This document shows, in pieces, positions 48,382 to 56,830 of a stretch of DNA of 64,000 bases. Below the pieces are notes generated by a model. The model was not told the origin of the DNA. It was given only the letters and a program-made list of their open reading frames with translations, and made no database searches. The first letter of the stretch is position 1. The number at the start of each line of letters is the position of its first letter. The translations under genes were made by a program, and so were the position numbers. Source of the stretch: CAZFLM01 sp964519955 (GTDB taxonomy: Bacteria > Armatimonadota > Chthonomonadetes > Chthonomonadales > CAJBBX01); contig CAZFLM010000017.1 of assembly GCA_964519955.1 (NCBI GenBank), positions 1-64,000 on the forward strand, written 5' to 3'.

Positions 48382-50823
48382 ATGCGCGCAATCGCTAGCC
48401 TGACCTGCCTTGCCGCCCTCTGCGCCCTCGCCGCGGCCGCGCGCCCCCAGGCGGCGCCTGCCCGCGCCAGGCAGATCGAGATGCGCGGCACGGTCTCACA
48501 GCTCCCCTTCTGGCTCGGCACGACGATGTATGGCAACCAGTGGAAGGTCGATGTCGAGGGCTCCAACTGGTGGTACGACAAGGGGCACTGGAACCGCCAC
48601 TTCGACGAACTCGTGCGGTTGAAGCTGAACGCCCTGTTCCTGCTGCACCCGGACCCCTACCCCGCGTTCGTGGATGTGCCCGGCTACCCGGAGGCGCGCT
48701 ACCTCTCGCCCGAGGAGTTGGCCCGGTCGCGCGAGATGCTCCGGTGGATACTGGCGGAGGCGAAGCAACACGGCGTGCGCATCTACCTGCTGACCTGGAA
48801 CGTGAACCTGCCGCCGGGCTTGCAGAAGGCGCACAACCTGCCGGAGTCGGGCGCCGACACCCCGCTGACGCGCGCCTTCACCCGCGCGGCCGTCGCCGCC
48901 ACGTTCCGCGACTTCCCGGGCCTCGCCGGCATCGCGACGATGGCCGCCGAGACGCCGCCGGGCTGCGTCGACTTCGTGGTCGAGGGCATCTGCGCGGGAC
49001 TGCGCGACAGCGGCCGCAACCCGGAGTTGATCTTCTGGAGCTGGTGCAGCTATCCCGAGGACTCGCGCCGCATCCTGTCCGCCTACCCGAACACGCGCCT
49101 GCTGCACTACCTGCAGTACGAGCAGTACTTCAAGCCCATGGCGGACCCGCGCATCGGCCGGTTCAGCAAGGCGTGCGGGAACGCGCCGATGGTGGCGCTG
49201 GGCGGGCCGAAGTCGTGCCACGGCTACCTATACTGGTGCGACCCGGAGTGGGCCCGCCTGACCGTGCGCAGTCTGCGCGAGCAGAACGGCACCGGGTTCA
49301 TCATCGAGAGCTATCACGCCGACCCGGAGATCGGGCGCGAGGCGCTGGCCTACTATGCGGCGAACCCCGACGAGCCGTACAGCCCCGCCAGATGGGAGAA
49401 GCGCTTCGGCGAGGTGTACGGCCGCCCGGACCTGGGCAAGCCGCTGCTCGCCGCCGCCCAGGCCGCCAGCCGCATCCTCCCCCGCTTCGTCACGCTCGTC
49501 CACAGCCAGACCGACCACTACGCGCCACAGCTCGGGCTGCCGTTGGTCTACTACACGGACATGCCCACCCTCTCCAGCTACGTGTTCGAGAACGTGCAGA
49601 CGCTCGACCCGAACGGGTACCTGCGCCCGAACCTGGGCCTCTGCTGGCCGAACCCCGACTGGGGCGAGAAGGTAGTGGGGGTAAGGGAGTACGCCCGGAG
49701 CCTGGCGGGCAGGGACGCCCGCCCCACCACGGCGCTCCACCGCCCCACCACGACAGGCCCTGGGCCGTCATCCCGCCAGGGATCTGATTTGGCCGGCCGC
49801 CGCGCATCCTCCCCGGCGGGCAGGGACGCCCGCCCCACTACGCCGGCGGACATCGCGGGGCAGATCGAGGCGCTGGCGAGCACCTGCCGCGCGAACGTGA
49901 GGACTGCCCGGGCAGCCCTGAAGCCGTCGGACAGCGAGCGCCTGCGCAGCCTGCTGGATCTGCTCGACCTGAGCGCGGCGCTGGGCGATCACTACGCGGC
50001 GAAGGTGCGGGCCGCGATCGACTGGGAGCGCTGGCGCGCCGGCAATGAGGCGAGCGGAGCCGCCTGCGTGAAACACCTGAGCGCCTCGGTCGACGCGTGG
50101 GAGCAGGTGGTGGCCGTGGCGAACCGCATCTACCCGGGCAACGTCGGCTACTGGCGCTCGGAGATGGCCTCGGCGCCGCCGTGGACCCAGAACCAGATCT
50201 GGGAGTCGTACGCCATGGTCCAGGGCCACTGGCGCGACAACCTGGAGCCCTTCCGCCAGGAACTGGCCCTGGTTCGCGAGGAGATCGCGCGCGGGCCCCG
50301 CAGCGCATCGCTGCCGCTCTGGGAGGCCCTGCGCGCCGTTCCCGCCAGCCGCCTGACGCCCGTGTTCGCCGACGGCTTCGACGAGGCAGGCACCGCCCGC
50401 CGGGCCTGGGACCCGGGCGCCACCCGAACCGCGGAGGCGTCCGAGGTACTGGCCGGAGCGGGCGCCGCCCTGCTCGACTCCCGCGGCCTACCGGGCGAGT
50501 GGCACATGATGCTGCGCTCCGACCGCGCCGCCCTGCGCCTGGCGCCCGGCAAGCGCTACCAGGTGACGTTCCGCTACCGCGTGGTCGACCCCGGCAAGGA
50601 GTACGCCAGCCCGTTCGCGGTGGCAGCCCGTTCCGACAAGGGCGGCGTCCCGGCGGACATCGGCTCCGGCCGCACGTGGGGGGCCGCGAAGGGCGCCGCC
50701 GGCACGCGCACCGTGCTCCTGGAGCCGCGGTCCTACGACGACTACTACCTCTTCTTCAGCATCCACGGCGCGGCGGCGGTGGTGATCGATGACCTGCGGG
50801 TGGCGGAGGTGGGGGCGAGGTGA
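48382..50823 (+). CDS. Secreted glycosidase-like protein with repeats embedded in frame
   Basis: An 813-residue protein with a signal peptide (MRAIASLTCLAALCALAAAA). Residues about 35-430 resemble a TIM-barrel glycosidase (LKLNALFLLHPDPYP, GVRIYLLTWNVNLPPG, LIFWSWCSYPEDS, GTGFIIESYHADPE). Residues about 438-490 are unlike the rest: two family A repeats are read in frame as LAGRDARPTT and PAGRDARPTT. A helical region (500-650) and a C-terminal beta-sandwich (650-813, SYDDYYLFFSIHGAAAVVID) follow. It may be an alpha-glucuronidase-like or DUF4838-like protein, which I cannot confirm. Its stop lies in a heptamer repeat. Confidence 0.6.
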   Translation: MRAIASLTCLAALCALAAAARPQAAPARARQIEMRGTVSQLPFWLGTTMYGNQWKVDVEGSNWWYDKGHWNRHFDELVRLKLNALFLLHPDPYPAFVDVPGYPEARYLSPEELARSREMLRWILAEAKQHGVRIYLLTWNVNLPPGLQKAHNLPESGADTPLTRAFTRAAVAATFRDFPGLAGIATMAAETPPGCVDFVVEGICAGLRDSGRNPELIFWSWCSYPEDSRRILSAYPNTRLLHYLQYEQYFKPMADPRIGRFSKACGNAPMVALGGPKSCHGYLYWCDPEWARLTVRSLREQNGTGFIIESYHADPEIGREALAYYAANPDEPYSPARWEKRFGEVYGRPDLGKPLLAAAQAASRILPRFVTLVHSQTDHYAPQLGLPLVYYTDMPTLSSYVFENVQTLDPNGYLRPNLGLCWPNPDWGEKVVGVREYARSLAGRDARPTTALHRPTTTGPGPSSRQGSDLAGRRASSPAGRDARPTTPADIAGQIEALASTCRANVRTARAALKPSDSERLRSLLDLLDLSAALGDHYAAKVRAAIDWERWRAGNEASGAACVKHLSASVDAWEQVVAVANRIYPGNVGYWRSEMASAPPWTQNQIWESYAMVQGHWRDNLEPFRQELALVREEIARGPRSASLPLWEALRAVPASRLTPVFADGFDEAGTARRAWDPGATRTAEASEVLAGAGAALLDSRGLPGEWHMMLRSDRAALRLAPGKRYQVTFRYRVVDPGKEYASPFAVAARSDKGGVPADIGSGRTWGAAKGAAGTRTVLLEPRSYDDYYLFFSIHGAAAVVIDDLRVAEVGAR
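49703..49841. repeat. Two family A hairpin repeats inside a reading frame
   Basis: Copies at 49703-49731 (TGGCGGGCAGGGACGCCC then GCCCCACCACGG) and 49815-49841 (GGCGGGCAGGGACGCCC then GCCCCACTAC) lie within the glycosidase-like gene. Both keep the frame and add no stop. Elsewhere in the window the family is strictly intergenic. Confidence 0.85.
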
Positions 50824-51022
50824 AAGTGGAAAGTGGCAAGGTGAAAGTGGGGCGGCGGTTGAGAGGGCCGGCGCCAACGGCGTCGAACGTCGAATGTCGA
50901 ACGATGGCGGCCTCGCCAGCCGAACGTACGAATGCCGCAATCCCGACGCGCAGATGTAGGGGCAGAGCATTCGCGTTGCCATCTTTCGCCCCGCGGGCGC
51001 GTTGGTCGCGAATGCGGTGCCC
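50820..51022. repeat. Heptamer tracts and a GGGCAGAGCATTCGCG hairpin upstream of the dehydratase gene
   Basis: GTGAAAG, TGGAAAG, TGGCAAG, GTGAAAG (50820-50847) start within the upstream stop codon. GTCGAAC, GTCGAAT, GTCGAAC follow at 50882-50902. A hairpin pairs GGGCAGAGCATTCGCG (50960-50975) with CGCGAATGCGGTGCCC (51007-51022), the same family as the block at 8854. Together they occupy most of the 281-base gap; no gene is seen. Confidence 0.82.
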
Positions 51023-51104
51023 TGCCGTTCGGTTCACCGGCGCCGTGGCGTGGCCACGCCCTGCCGTCAACCACTCGTCCAACCACGCATAGGACCCCAA
51101 ACCC

Positions 51105-52349
51105 ATGAAGATCACCGATGTCCGCGTCATCGTGACGTGTCCGACGCGCAACTACGTGTTCGTGAAGATCGTGACGGACGAGCCCGGGCTGTATGGCGTG
51201 GGGGACGCGACGCTGAACGGGCGCGAGCTGGCGGTGGCGGCCGCGCTGAAGGAGCATGTGGCGCCGCTGCTGATCGGGCGCGACCCGGACCGCATCGAGG
51301 ACATCTGGCAGTACCTCTACCGGGGCCCCTACTGGCGCGGCGGGCCGGTGCAGATGACGGCGCTGGCGGGCATCGACCTGGCGCTGTGGGACATCAAGGG
51401 GAAGCGCGCGGGGCTGCCGCTCTACTCACTGCTGGGCGGGAAGACGCGCGACGGCGCCCTCGCCTACAGCCACGCCGGCGGCGGCAGCTTCGCCGAGGTG
51501 CACGAGAGCGCCTGCCGCATCGTGGAGCGCGGGTTCAAGGCGGTGCGCATCCAGTGCGCGGTGCCCAATGCGGTCGGCACGTACGGCGTCGGCGGCGCGG
51601 CGGAGGCGGCCTCAGCGAACTGGGGCGCGGCGGATGGCGGCGAGATCGGCGACGGCGGGCCGATGCCGTCGGTCGAGACGAACTGGGAGCCGGCGAACTA
51701 CCTGCGCGTGGTGCCGCCTATGTTCGAGTACGTGCGCGAGCGGATGCCGGAGGTCGAGCTGCTGCACGACGTGCACGAGCGCCTCTCCCCCATCCAGGCC
51801 GCGCGCCTCGCGAGGGAGCTGGAGCCGTACCACCTGCTGTTCCTGGAGGACCCGCTGCGCCCGGAGCACAAGGAGAGCTTCCGGCTCGTGCGCCAGGCCA
51901 GCAGCACGCCGATCGCGATGGGCGAGCTGTTCCACTCGAAGTACGACTGCCTGCCGCTCATCACGGAGCAGCTCATCGACTACATCCGGTGCGACCTGGG
52001 GCACATCGGCGGGCTGACGGAGGCGCGGAAGATCGCAGCCATCGCCGAGCCGTTCCAGGTGCTGACCGCGTGGCACGGCCCGGGCGACATCGGCCCCGCG
52101 ACGCACGCCGCCAACGTGCACCTGGACTGCGCCATCCCCAACTTCGGCATCCAGGAGATGGTCTTCTTCCCGCCCGAGGTCCACGAGGTGATGCCCGGCG
52201 CGCCCGAGTTCCGCGGCGGCTACCTGATCCCCTCCGAGAAGCCGGGCCTGGGCGTCGACCTGGACGAGGCGGCCGCCGCGAAGTACCCGTACCAGCGCAG
52301 CTACCTGCCGACGGTCCGCCGCGCCGACGGGAGCGTGCACGACTGGTAG
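51105..52349 (+). CDS. manD: D-mannonate dehydratase, enolase superfamily (ManD/RspA)
   Basis: A 414-residue enzyme that dehydrates D-mannonate to 2-keto-3-deoxy-D-gluconate in uronate breakdown. Characteristic segments are TLNGRELAVAAALKEHVAPL, RIEDIWQYLYRGPYWRGGPV and ALWDIKGKRAGLPLYSLLGG. Mg2+ ligands are Asp222 (LLHDVHERLS), Glu248 (LEDPL) and Glu274 (MGELF), with His324 in TAWHGPGDIGP as a catalytic base. Some family members are low-activity or act on gluconate, so exact specificity is not guaranteed. The site AGGA lies 9 bases upstream. It fits the neighbouring GH28-like gene. Confidence 0.88.
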   Translation: MKITDVRVIVTCPTRNYVFVKIVTDEPGLYGVGDATLNGRELAVAAALKEHVAPLLIGRDPDRIEDIWQYLYRGPYWRGGPVQMTALAGIDLALWDIKGKRAGLPLYSLLGGKTRDGALAYSHAGGGSFAEVHESACRIVERGFKAVRIQCAVPNAVGTYGVGGAAEAASANWGAADGGEIGDGGPMPSVETNWEPANYLRVVPPMFEYVRERMPEVELLHDVHERLSPIQAARLARELEPYHLLFLEDPLRPEHKESFRLVRQASSTPIAMGELFHSKYDCLPLITEQLIDYIRCDLGHIGGLTEARKIAAIAEPFQVLTAWHGPGDIGPATHAANVHLDCAIPNFGIQEMVFFPPEVHEVMPGAPEFRGGYLIPSEKPGLGVDLDEAAAAKYPYQRSYLPTVRRADGSVHDW

Positions 52350-52353
52350 TGGA

Positions 52354-52393
52354 CCTGTACGGCACGCTCCCGTACAACGTGGTACAATACAGG
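52354..52393 (+). promoter_or_regulatory. Operator/promoter of the DUF1778-GNAT toxin-antitoxin operon
   Basis: GTAC half-sites lie at 52357, 52372 and 52382; the last two make GTACAACGTGGTAC. Outer arms CCTGTA (52354) and TACAGG (52388) are inverted repeats. TACAAT (52383-52388) is a good -10 inside the dyad, though no -35 is evident. The layout suits autorepression by the antitoxin or the complex. Confidence 0.6.
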
Positions 52394-52407
52394 CGGAGGA
52401 CGCTAGG

Positions 52408-52716
52408 ATGGCAGTGAAACAGAAAGGCGGGGCCCGCATGGACTTCCGCTTGAGCGACGCGAACAAGGAGTTAATAGAGCAGGCCGCGGCCTTGTCCGGT
52501 CAGAATCTGAGCGACTTCGCGACTTCCACGCTCGTGCGGCATGCTGCCGACATTGTAGAGCGCCACCGAGTCATCCGCATGTCGCAGGAGCGCTACGACG
52601 AGTTCGTGCGCTTCCTGGATGAGCCGGCGCGGCCAATCCCCGCGGTTACCGAAGTCCTCGCAGAGCGACAACGCCGCAAGCAACGGCACTCCAGAGCGCT
52701 TGAGCAGGCGCCCTAG
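52408..52716 (+). CDS. DUF1778-type antitoxin of a GNAT toxin system
   Basis: A 102-residue ribbon-helix-helix protein (MDFRLSDANKELIEQAAALS, NLSDFATSTLVRHAADIVER) with the DUF1778 tail that wraps the acetyltransferase partner (MSQERYDEFVRFLDEP). GGAGGACG precedes the start. It should bind the GTAC operator upstream and neutralise the toxin encoded 10 bases downstream. The C-terminal 30 residues (ERQRRKQRHSRALEQAP) are basic and longer than typical. Family assignment is good. Confidence 0.85.
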   Translation: MAVKQKGGARMDFRLSDANKELIEQAAALSGQNLSDFATSTLVRHAADIVERHRVIRMSQERYDEFVRFLDEPARPIPAVTEVLAERQRRKQRHSRALEQAP

Positions 52717-52726
52717 GCATCCACCG

Positions 52727-53239
52727 ATGGACCTTGAATGGGACATCGGCCCCCTCGCGCGGCATCATCGCATCCGCGAGTTCGATTGCGGGGACGATGA
52801 TCTGAACCGCTACCTTCGCCAGTTCGCCGATCAGCATCGCCGCCGAGGCGTGAGCCGAACCTACATTGCCTATCCCCTATCCGATCCCTCGCGCGTGATC
52901 GGCTACATCACCATCGCGGCGGGCTCCGTTGCCTACGAGGCCGCCGTGTCCGACGAGAGCCTGCCACGGCTCCCGATCCCCGTGCTACACATCGGCCGCC
53001 TGGCGGTTGCCACCGAGTACCAGGGCCACAAGCTGATCGGGCCGGGCCTCCTGGCCGAGGCGTTCAGCATAGCCCTGCGCCTGTCGGACGCGGCCGGCTG
53101 CTACGCTCTCGATGTCATCGCCAAGACCGACCGCGCCGCCCGGTTCTACGAGCGCCAGGGCTTCGTCCGCCTCCGCGACAGCGACCGACACCTGTGGATC
53201 CGCCTCAAGGACCTGCGCGCGTCATGGGCGGGCACCTAG
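52727..53239 (+). CDS. GNAT acetyltransferase toxin (TacT/AtaT-like)
   Basis: A 170-residue acetyltransferase starting MDLEWDIGPLARHHRIREFD. The TacT-type N-terminus (FDCGDDDLNRYLRQFADQH) and core LHIGRLAVATEYQGHKLIGP are typical; toxins of this group acetylate aminoacyl-tRNA and stop translation. The acetyl-CoA loop reads QGHKLIGPGLL, one residue longer than the usual QGxGxGxxLL, which could weaken CoA binding. The C-terminal RFYERQGFVRL keeps the catalytic Tyr. It forms an operon with the upstream antitoxin. Confidence 0.82.
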   Translation: MDLEWDIGPLARHHRIREFDCGDDDLNRYLRQFADQHRRRGVSRTYIAYPLSDPSRVIGYITIAAGSVAYEAAVSDESLPRLPIPVLHIGRLAVATEYQGHKLIGPGLLAEAFSIALRLSDAAGCYALDVIAKTDRAARFYERQGFVRLRDSDRHLWIRLKDLRASWAGT

Positions 53240-53309
53240 CAGCCCGGCAGGCAGATACGACGCGCTCTCTCGAACCACACACCAGAACCGACCAGGAGGC
53301 TAACACCCT

Positions 53310-54125
53310 ATGCAAGTACGCATCTACTGCGACATGGAAGGCGTTGCCGGTATCCAGTCCTGGGACTACACCGGCGGGAACGGCGCCCGCTACGAGGAGG
53401 GGCGCAAGCTCTACACCGGCGAGGTGTGCGCGGCGGTGCGCGGGTGCAAGAAGGCCAACGTCGAGGAGATCGTCGCCATCGATGGGCACGGCGGCGCGCC
53501 GGCGGGCGGGCGCAGCTTCATGAACTGGATCAACGAGCAGCTCGAGCCGGGCGCGCGGTACGTGCAGGGGTACCCCTGGGCGCGGTACGTGGAGGGGCTC
53601 GACGGGTGCGAGGCGGCGATCCTGCTGGCGGCGCACTCCAGGGCTGGCACGGAGGACGGCGTGCTCTCGCACACGGTCAACGCGGACGGCTGGTACGAGG
53701 CGCTGGTAAACGGGAAGCCGGTCGGGGAGATCGGCATCACCGCGGCGGTGCTGGGCTCGTTCGGCGTGCCGGTCATCCTGGTCACCGGCGACACGCAGGC
53801 GTGCGCGGAGGCGAAGGAGTGGATCGGCGAGAGCGTGCGGACCGCCGCGGTGAAGGTCGGCCTCGGGCGCTACGCGGCGAGCAATCTGGCCCCCGCAGAC
53901 GCCCGCCACCTCATCGAGGAGGAGGCGATGCACGCGGTCTACCACCGCGACGCCTGGCCGAAGCCCCTCACGTTCGAGGCGCCCGTGCAGTTCCAGGTGG
54001 AGTACGCGACGCCCGACCGCGCCGCAGCCTATGCGGGGCGCCCGGACGTGGAGATCGTGGGGCAGCGCACCGTCCGGGCGACGGGGAACACGTTCTGGGA
54101 GGCGTTCAGCGCGGTGATGCGGTGA
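53310..54125 (+). CDS. M55-family D-aminopeptidase (DppA-like)
   Basis: A 271-residue zinc peptidase: the opening CDMEGVAGIQSW carries metal ligands Asp8 and Glu10, followed by IDGHGG and AAHSRAG, where family members have the ligand His. The core ends with the NTFWEAFSAVM helix typical of the decamer-forming DppA. AGGAGG precedes the start. DppA removes N-terminal D-alanine and similar residues from peptides, for instance during peptidoglycan-peptide recycling. It sits among carbohydrate genes without a dipeptide transporter. Confidence 0.85.
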   Translation: MQVRIYCDMEGVAGIQSWDYTGGNGARYEEGRKLYTGEVCAAVRGCKKANVEEIVAIDGHGGAPAGGRSFMNWINEQLEPGARYVQGYPWARYVEGLDGCEAAILLAAHSRAGTEDGVLSHTVNADGWYEALVNGKPVGEIGITAAVLGSFGVPVILVTGDTQACAEAKEWIGESVRTAAVKVGLGRYAASNLAPADARHLIEEEAMHAVYHRDAWPKPLTFEAPVQFQVEYATPDRAAAYAGRPDVEIVGQRTVRATGNTFWEAFSAVMR

Positions 54126-54153
54126 GGAGCGAGTAGGTGGCGGCGCGGCGAGC

Positions 54154-54174
54154 GTCGAAGGTCGAAGGTCGAAC
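54154..54174. repeat. Heptanucleotide repeat, GTCGAAG type
   Basis: GTCGAAG, GTCGAAG, GTCGAAC, then GTGAACG, between the aminopeptidase and the beta-helix gene. It is a member of the same heptamer set. Confidence 0.75.
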
Positions 54175-54198
54175 GTGAACGACAGGAGCGAGGTGGCG

Positions 54199-55698
54199 AT
54201 GCTGCACTTGAACTGGTTCGTGGTCTCCTTGGGGATGTTCGTGTTGGCGTTTGCCGCGCAGGTGCTGCCTGCCGAGGCGGCGGTCGAGACGTGGCCCGCG
54301 CCGGCGGGAGAGCGGCTGTACGAGGACTACGCCGTCCGGGTGAACGGGAAGCCGGTGTCCGTGTACGAGTGCCGCGTGTCGGCGGTGCCCTACAACCAGG
54401 TCTGGCCCGGGTATCAGCGCCCGATCGACCAGACCGAGCTGGCGGGCTTCGCGACGTGGGGCATGTCCGGGCCAGTGACCGTCGAGGTGACGGCGAAGCG
54501 GCCGTTCTCCTCGGTCGCCGTGCGGCCGACGTCGCGCGGCATCAAGCCGGTCGTCAAGGGGCAGACGATCACGTTCAGGCTGGCGAAGCCCGGGCAGCTC
54601 ACGGTGGAGTTCGACGGATACCACCACGCGCTGCACCTCTTCGCGAACCCTCCCGCCGAGAAGGCGCCGAAGGCCGGGCCGGACGTGCTCGTCTTCGGCC
54701 CCGGGGTTCACCGGCCGGGCAAGCTGCAGCTCAAGTCCGGGCAGACGGTGTACGTCGCGGGCGGCGCGGTGGTGCACACGGCCATCGACGCGCGGCAGGC
54801 GACCGGCGTGCGCATCCTCGGCCGCGGGATCATCGACACGAGCGAGTACGAGCGGGACAAGGGCGGCGGGTGCATCCGTCTCAGCGACTGCTCGGACGTG
54901 AAGATCGAGGGCGTCATCCTGCGCGACTCGGACGTCTGGACGCTGGCCGCGTTCGGCTGCCGCAACGTGTCGATCTCGAACGTGAAGCTGATCGGGCTGT
55001 GGCGCTACAACGCGGACGGCATCGACATCTGCAACAGCCAGGACGTGACGCTGCACGACTCGTTCATCCGCTCGTTCGACGACGGCGTGGTGATCAAGGG
55101 GCTGAACTGGGGGCCAACTGGCTACCACGAGCGGCCGGACCGCGGCATCCGGGTCAGCAACATGGTGGTCTGGTGCGACTGGGGCAAGGCGCTGGAGATC
55201 GGCGCCGAGACGAGCGCGCCGGAGATCCACGACATCGAGTTCCGCGACATCGACATCATCCGCACCACCCATATCGCCATCGACATCCAGGCAGGCGACC
55301 GGGCGGACATTCACGACATCCGCTACGAGGACATCCGCGTCGAGATCGACGACCGAACGCCGCTGCCGCGTATGCAGGGCTCGCGCGAGGAGAAGTACGC
55401 GGAGGACATGACGAACCAGTCCTTCCCGATCCTAATCGCCATCGTCATCGACCGCAACAACTACTCGCAGGACAAGGAGCGCGGGCGCGTGCGAGACGTT
55501 AACCTCCGGAACGTGACGGTGCTCGGCACGCGGAAGCCGCCGTCGTTCGTCCGCGGGCTGGACGCCGAGCACACGGTCAACGGGGTGACGATCCAGGGCT
55601 TGCGCATCGGCGGGAGGATCGTCGCGACGGCGGAGGAGGCGCACCTGAGCGTGGGGCCGTTCGCGGCGGGCGTGGTGTTCACGGCGGGAGCGAAGTAG
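54199..55698 (+). CDS. Secreted GH28-like right-handed beta-helix protein
   Basis: A 499-residue protein; the ATG at 54199 follows AGGAGCGAGG and starts a signal peptide (LVLAFAAQVLPAEA). A short beta-rich N-terminal region (35-180) is followed by parallel beta-helix turns: ITFRLAKPGQ, VRILGRGIIDTSEYE, CSDVKIEGVILRDSDVWTLA, NVSISNVKLIGLWRYNADGI and DIC, then SFIRSFDDGVVIKG. NADGID and FDDG carry the paired Asp residues of polygalacturonase-family (GH28) enzymes. It could act on pectin or related glycans, supplying uronates to the dehydratase. Substrate inferred. Confidence 0.8.
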   Translation: MLHLNWFVVSLGMFVLAFAAQVLPAEAAVETWPAPAGERLYEDYAVRVNGKPVSVYECRVSAVPYNQVWPGYQRPIDQTELAGFATWGMSGPVTVEVTAKRPFSSVAVRPTSRGIKPVVKGQTITFRLAKPGQLTVEFDGYHHALHLFANPPAEKAPKAGPDVLVFGPGVHRPGKLQLKSGQTVYVAGGAVVHTAIDARQATGVRILGRGIIDTSEYERDKGGGCIRLSDCSDVKIEGVILRDSDVWTLAAFGCRNVSISNVKLIGLWRYNADGIDICNSQDVTLHDSFIRSFDDGVVIKGLNWGPTGYHERPDRGIRVSNMVVWCDWGKALEIGAETSAPEIHDIEFRDIDIIRTTHIAIDIQAGDRADIHDIRYEDIRVEIDDRTPLPRMQGSREEKYAEDMTNQSFPILIAIVIDRNNYSQDKERGRVRDVNLRNVTVLGTRKPPSFVRGLDAEHTVNGVTIQGLRIGGRIVATAEEAHLSVGPFAAGVVFTAGAK

Positions 55699-55713
55699 GC
55701 GGCGCGGAGCGAT

Positions 55714-56220
55714 CTAGGCCGGGGTAGGCAGTGCGGTCATCCACACTTCGAGGTGGGCCCTGATCCGGGCGATGGTGCTCGGCTCGACACCGTCGTCGTG
55801 TGCACTCAGTTGATCGAGGAGCTGCCAGAGCCCCAGCAGGTCTCGCTCGCGTCCCTCGCCCAGCCAAGCCAGGTCCACGAGCGCCGACACACCAGGGCCG
55901 ACATCCAGGTCCCCGCTCATGATCCGAGCGCCGATGTGCGCGGCGAGCCTGTCGCACGACTCGCTGCGGGAGGGCGTGGGTACGCCCGCCTCGCGCAGCG
56001 CGGCCTCGAAGAGGGGCGCGACGTCCCGGAGCGCCGCCTCGCTAGTGCACGCGAGATCCGTCAAGGCGCGGCCATGGTGCCCGGCGGTAAGCAGGGCCGT
56101 CGCGACGCTGACAAGATGCTCGGCGCGTGCAAGGCCGGCCCCATAGAGCGCCGCCGCCAATCGCATATCGGCGCCCAAGACGCACAGCGCGGCAACATCG
56201 GTCTCAACCACGCCCGTCAC
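55714..56220 (-). CDS. Small helical protein, last gene of the LLR-tail train
   Basis: A 168-residue protein starting at GTG (TGVVETDVAALCVLGADMRL) with a GGGGGAGG site close upstream; a GTG three codons later is equally possible. It is almost entirely alpha-helical (AALYGAGLARAEHLVSVATA, RALTDLACTSEAALRDVAPL) with no membrane segment or known motif. It overlaps the preceding gene by 17 bases and converges on the beta-helix gene 15 bases away. No family recognised. Confidence 0.65.
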   Translation of the reverse strand: MTGVVETDVAALCVLGADMRLAAALYGAGLARAEHLVSVATALLTAGHHGRALTDLACTSEAALRDVAPLFEAALREAGVPTPSRSESCDRLAAHIGARIMSGDLDVGPGVSALVDLAWLGEGRERDLLGLWQLLDQLSAHDDGVEPSTIARIRAHLEVWMTALPTPA

Positions 56221-56830
56221 CCTCCCCCTCGGCCGCCCGCAGGAGCGCCTCGTTGTCCGGCTCGGGAACTCGGAGGAGGGCGTCCGTGCCGGGGTCGGCG
56301 GGGCGCAGGAGGACCTGGCCGGCCCTCTGGCGGTCGGCTAGGTCCTGGATCGCCGGGAGCAGCGCGGCGGCCCTGTGCCGCAGGTCGGCGTCCGGCGCCT
56401 GGCCCACGAGATACGCGACGAACCCCAGGGCCTCCACGTTCGGCGATCGCTCCACATCGTGGAGCAGGGCGGAGAGCCGCATCCGGCGGGCCAAGTCGCC
56501 GTTCCGCCCGCGCGGGCTCTCGGCATCCCGGAGCGCGTCGGCATAGTACGCCGCCCGCTCCGTGGCGGACAGGCCGAAGGTGCCTTCCGGGCAGGGCGCG
56601 CGGGCGGCCCGCGCCTCTCGGAGCGCGGAGCGCAGCACCCAGAACGCGGCAGCAGCGGTCGCCGCGACAAGCGCCCCAAACGGCAGCAGCGCGATCCACC
56701 TCAATGCCTCGCCTGGGCCCTGCCTAGCGACGGTGAGGAGGGCGGCACAGAGGAACACGAACCAGAAGGGCGCCGGGCGCAGTAGGCTCCCCCGCGGAGC
56801 CGCATCGGGCGCGGGCCGGCGCCTAGCCAT
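56204..56830 (-). CDS. Membrane protein with triplicate LLR C-terminal tail (short paralogue)
   Basis: A 208-residue protein starting MARRRPAPDAAPRGSLLRPA, overlapping the upstream gene by 8 bases, with GGAGG upstream. It has two transmembrane helices (about 22-36 and 46-68), a helical cytoplasmic domain (SALLHDVERSPNVEALGFVA, LLPAIQDLADRQRAGQVLLR) and the tail LLRPADPGTDA, LLRVPEPDNEA, LLRAAEG: three LLR units every 11 residues. It lacks the N-terminal RWW domain of its paralogues. Seventy-seven bases of tail DNA are identical to the next gene upstream. Role unknown. Confidence 0.75.
   Translation of the reverse strand: MARRRPAPDAAPRGSLLRPAPFWFVFLCAALLTVARQGPGEALRWIALLPFGALVAATAAAAFWVLRSALREARAARAPCPEGTFGLSATERAAYYADALRDAESPRGRNGDLARRMRLSALLHDVERSPNVEALGFVAYLVGQAPDADLRHRAAALLPAIQDLADRQRAGQVLLRPADPGTDALLRVPEPDNEALLRAAEGEGDGRG

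Noticed and set aside
48397..48408. CTAGCCTGACCT matching the end of the family B element inside the glycosidase-like signal peptide
   Set aside because: Only 12 bases match and the opposite end and hairpin are missing; it may be chance.
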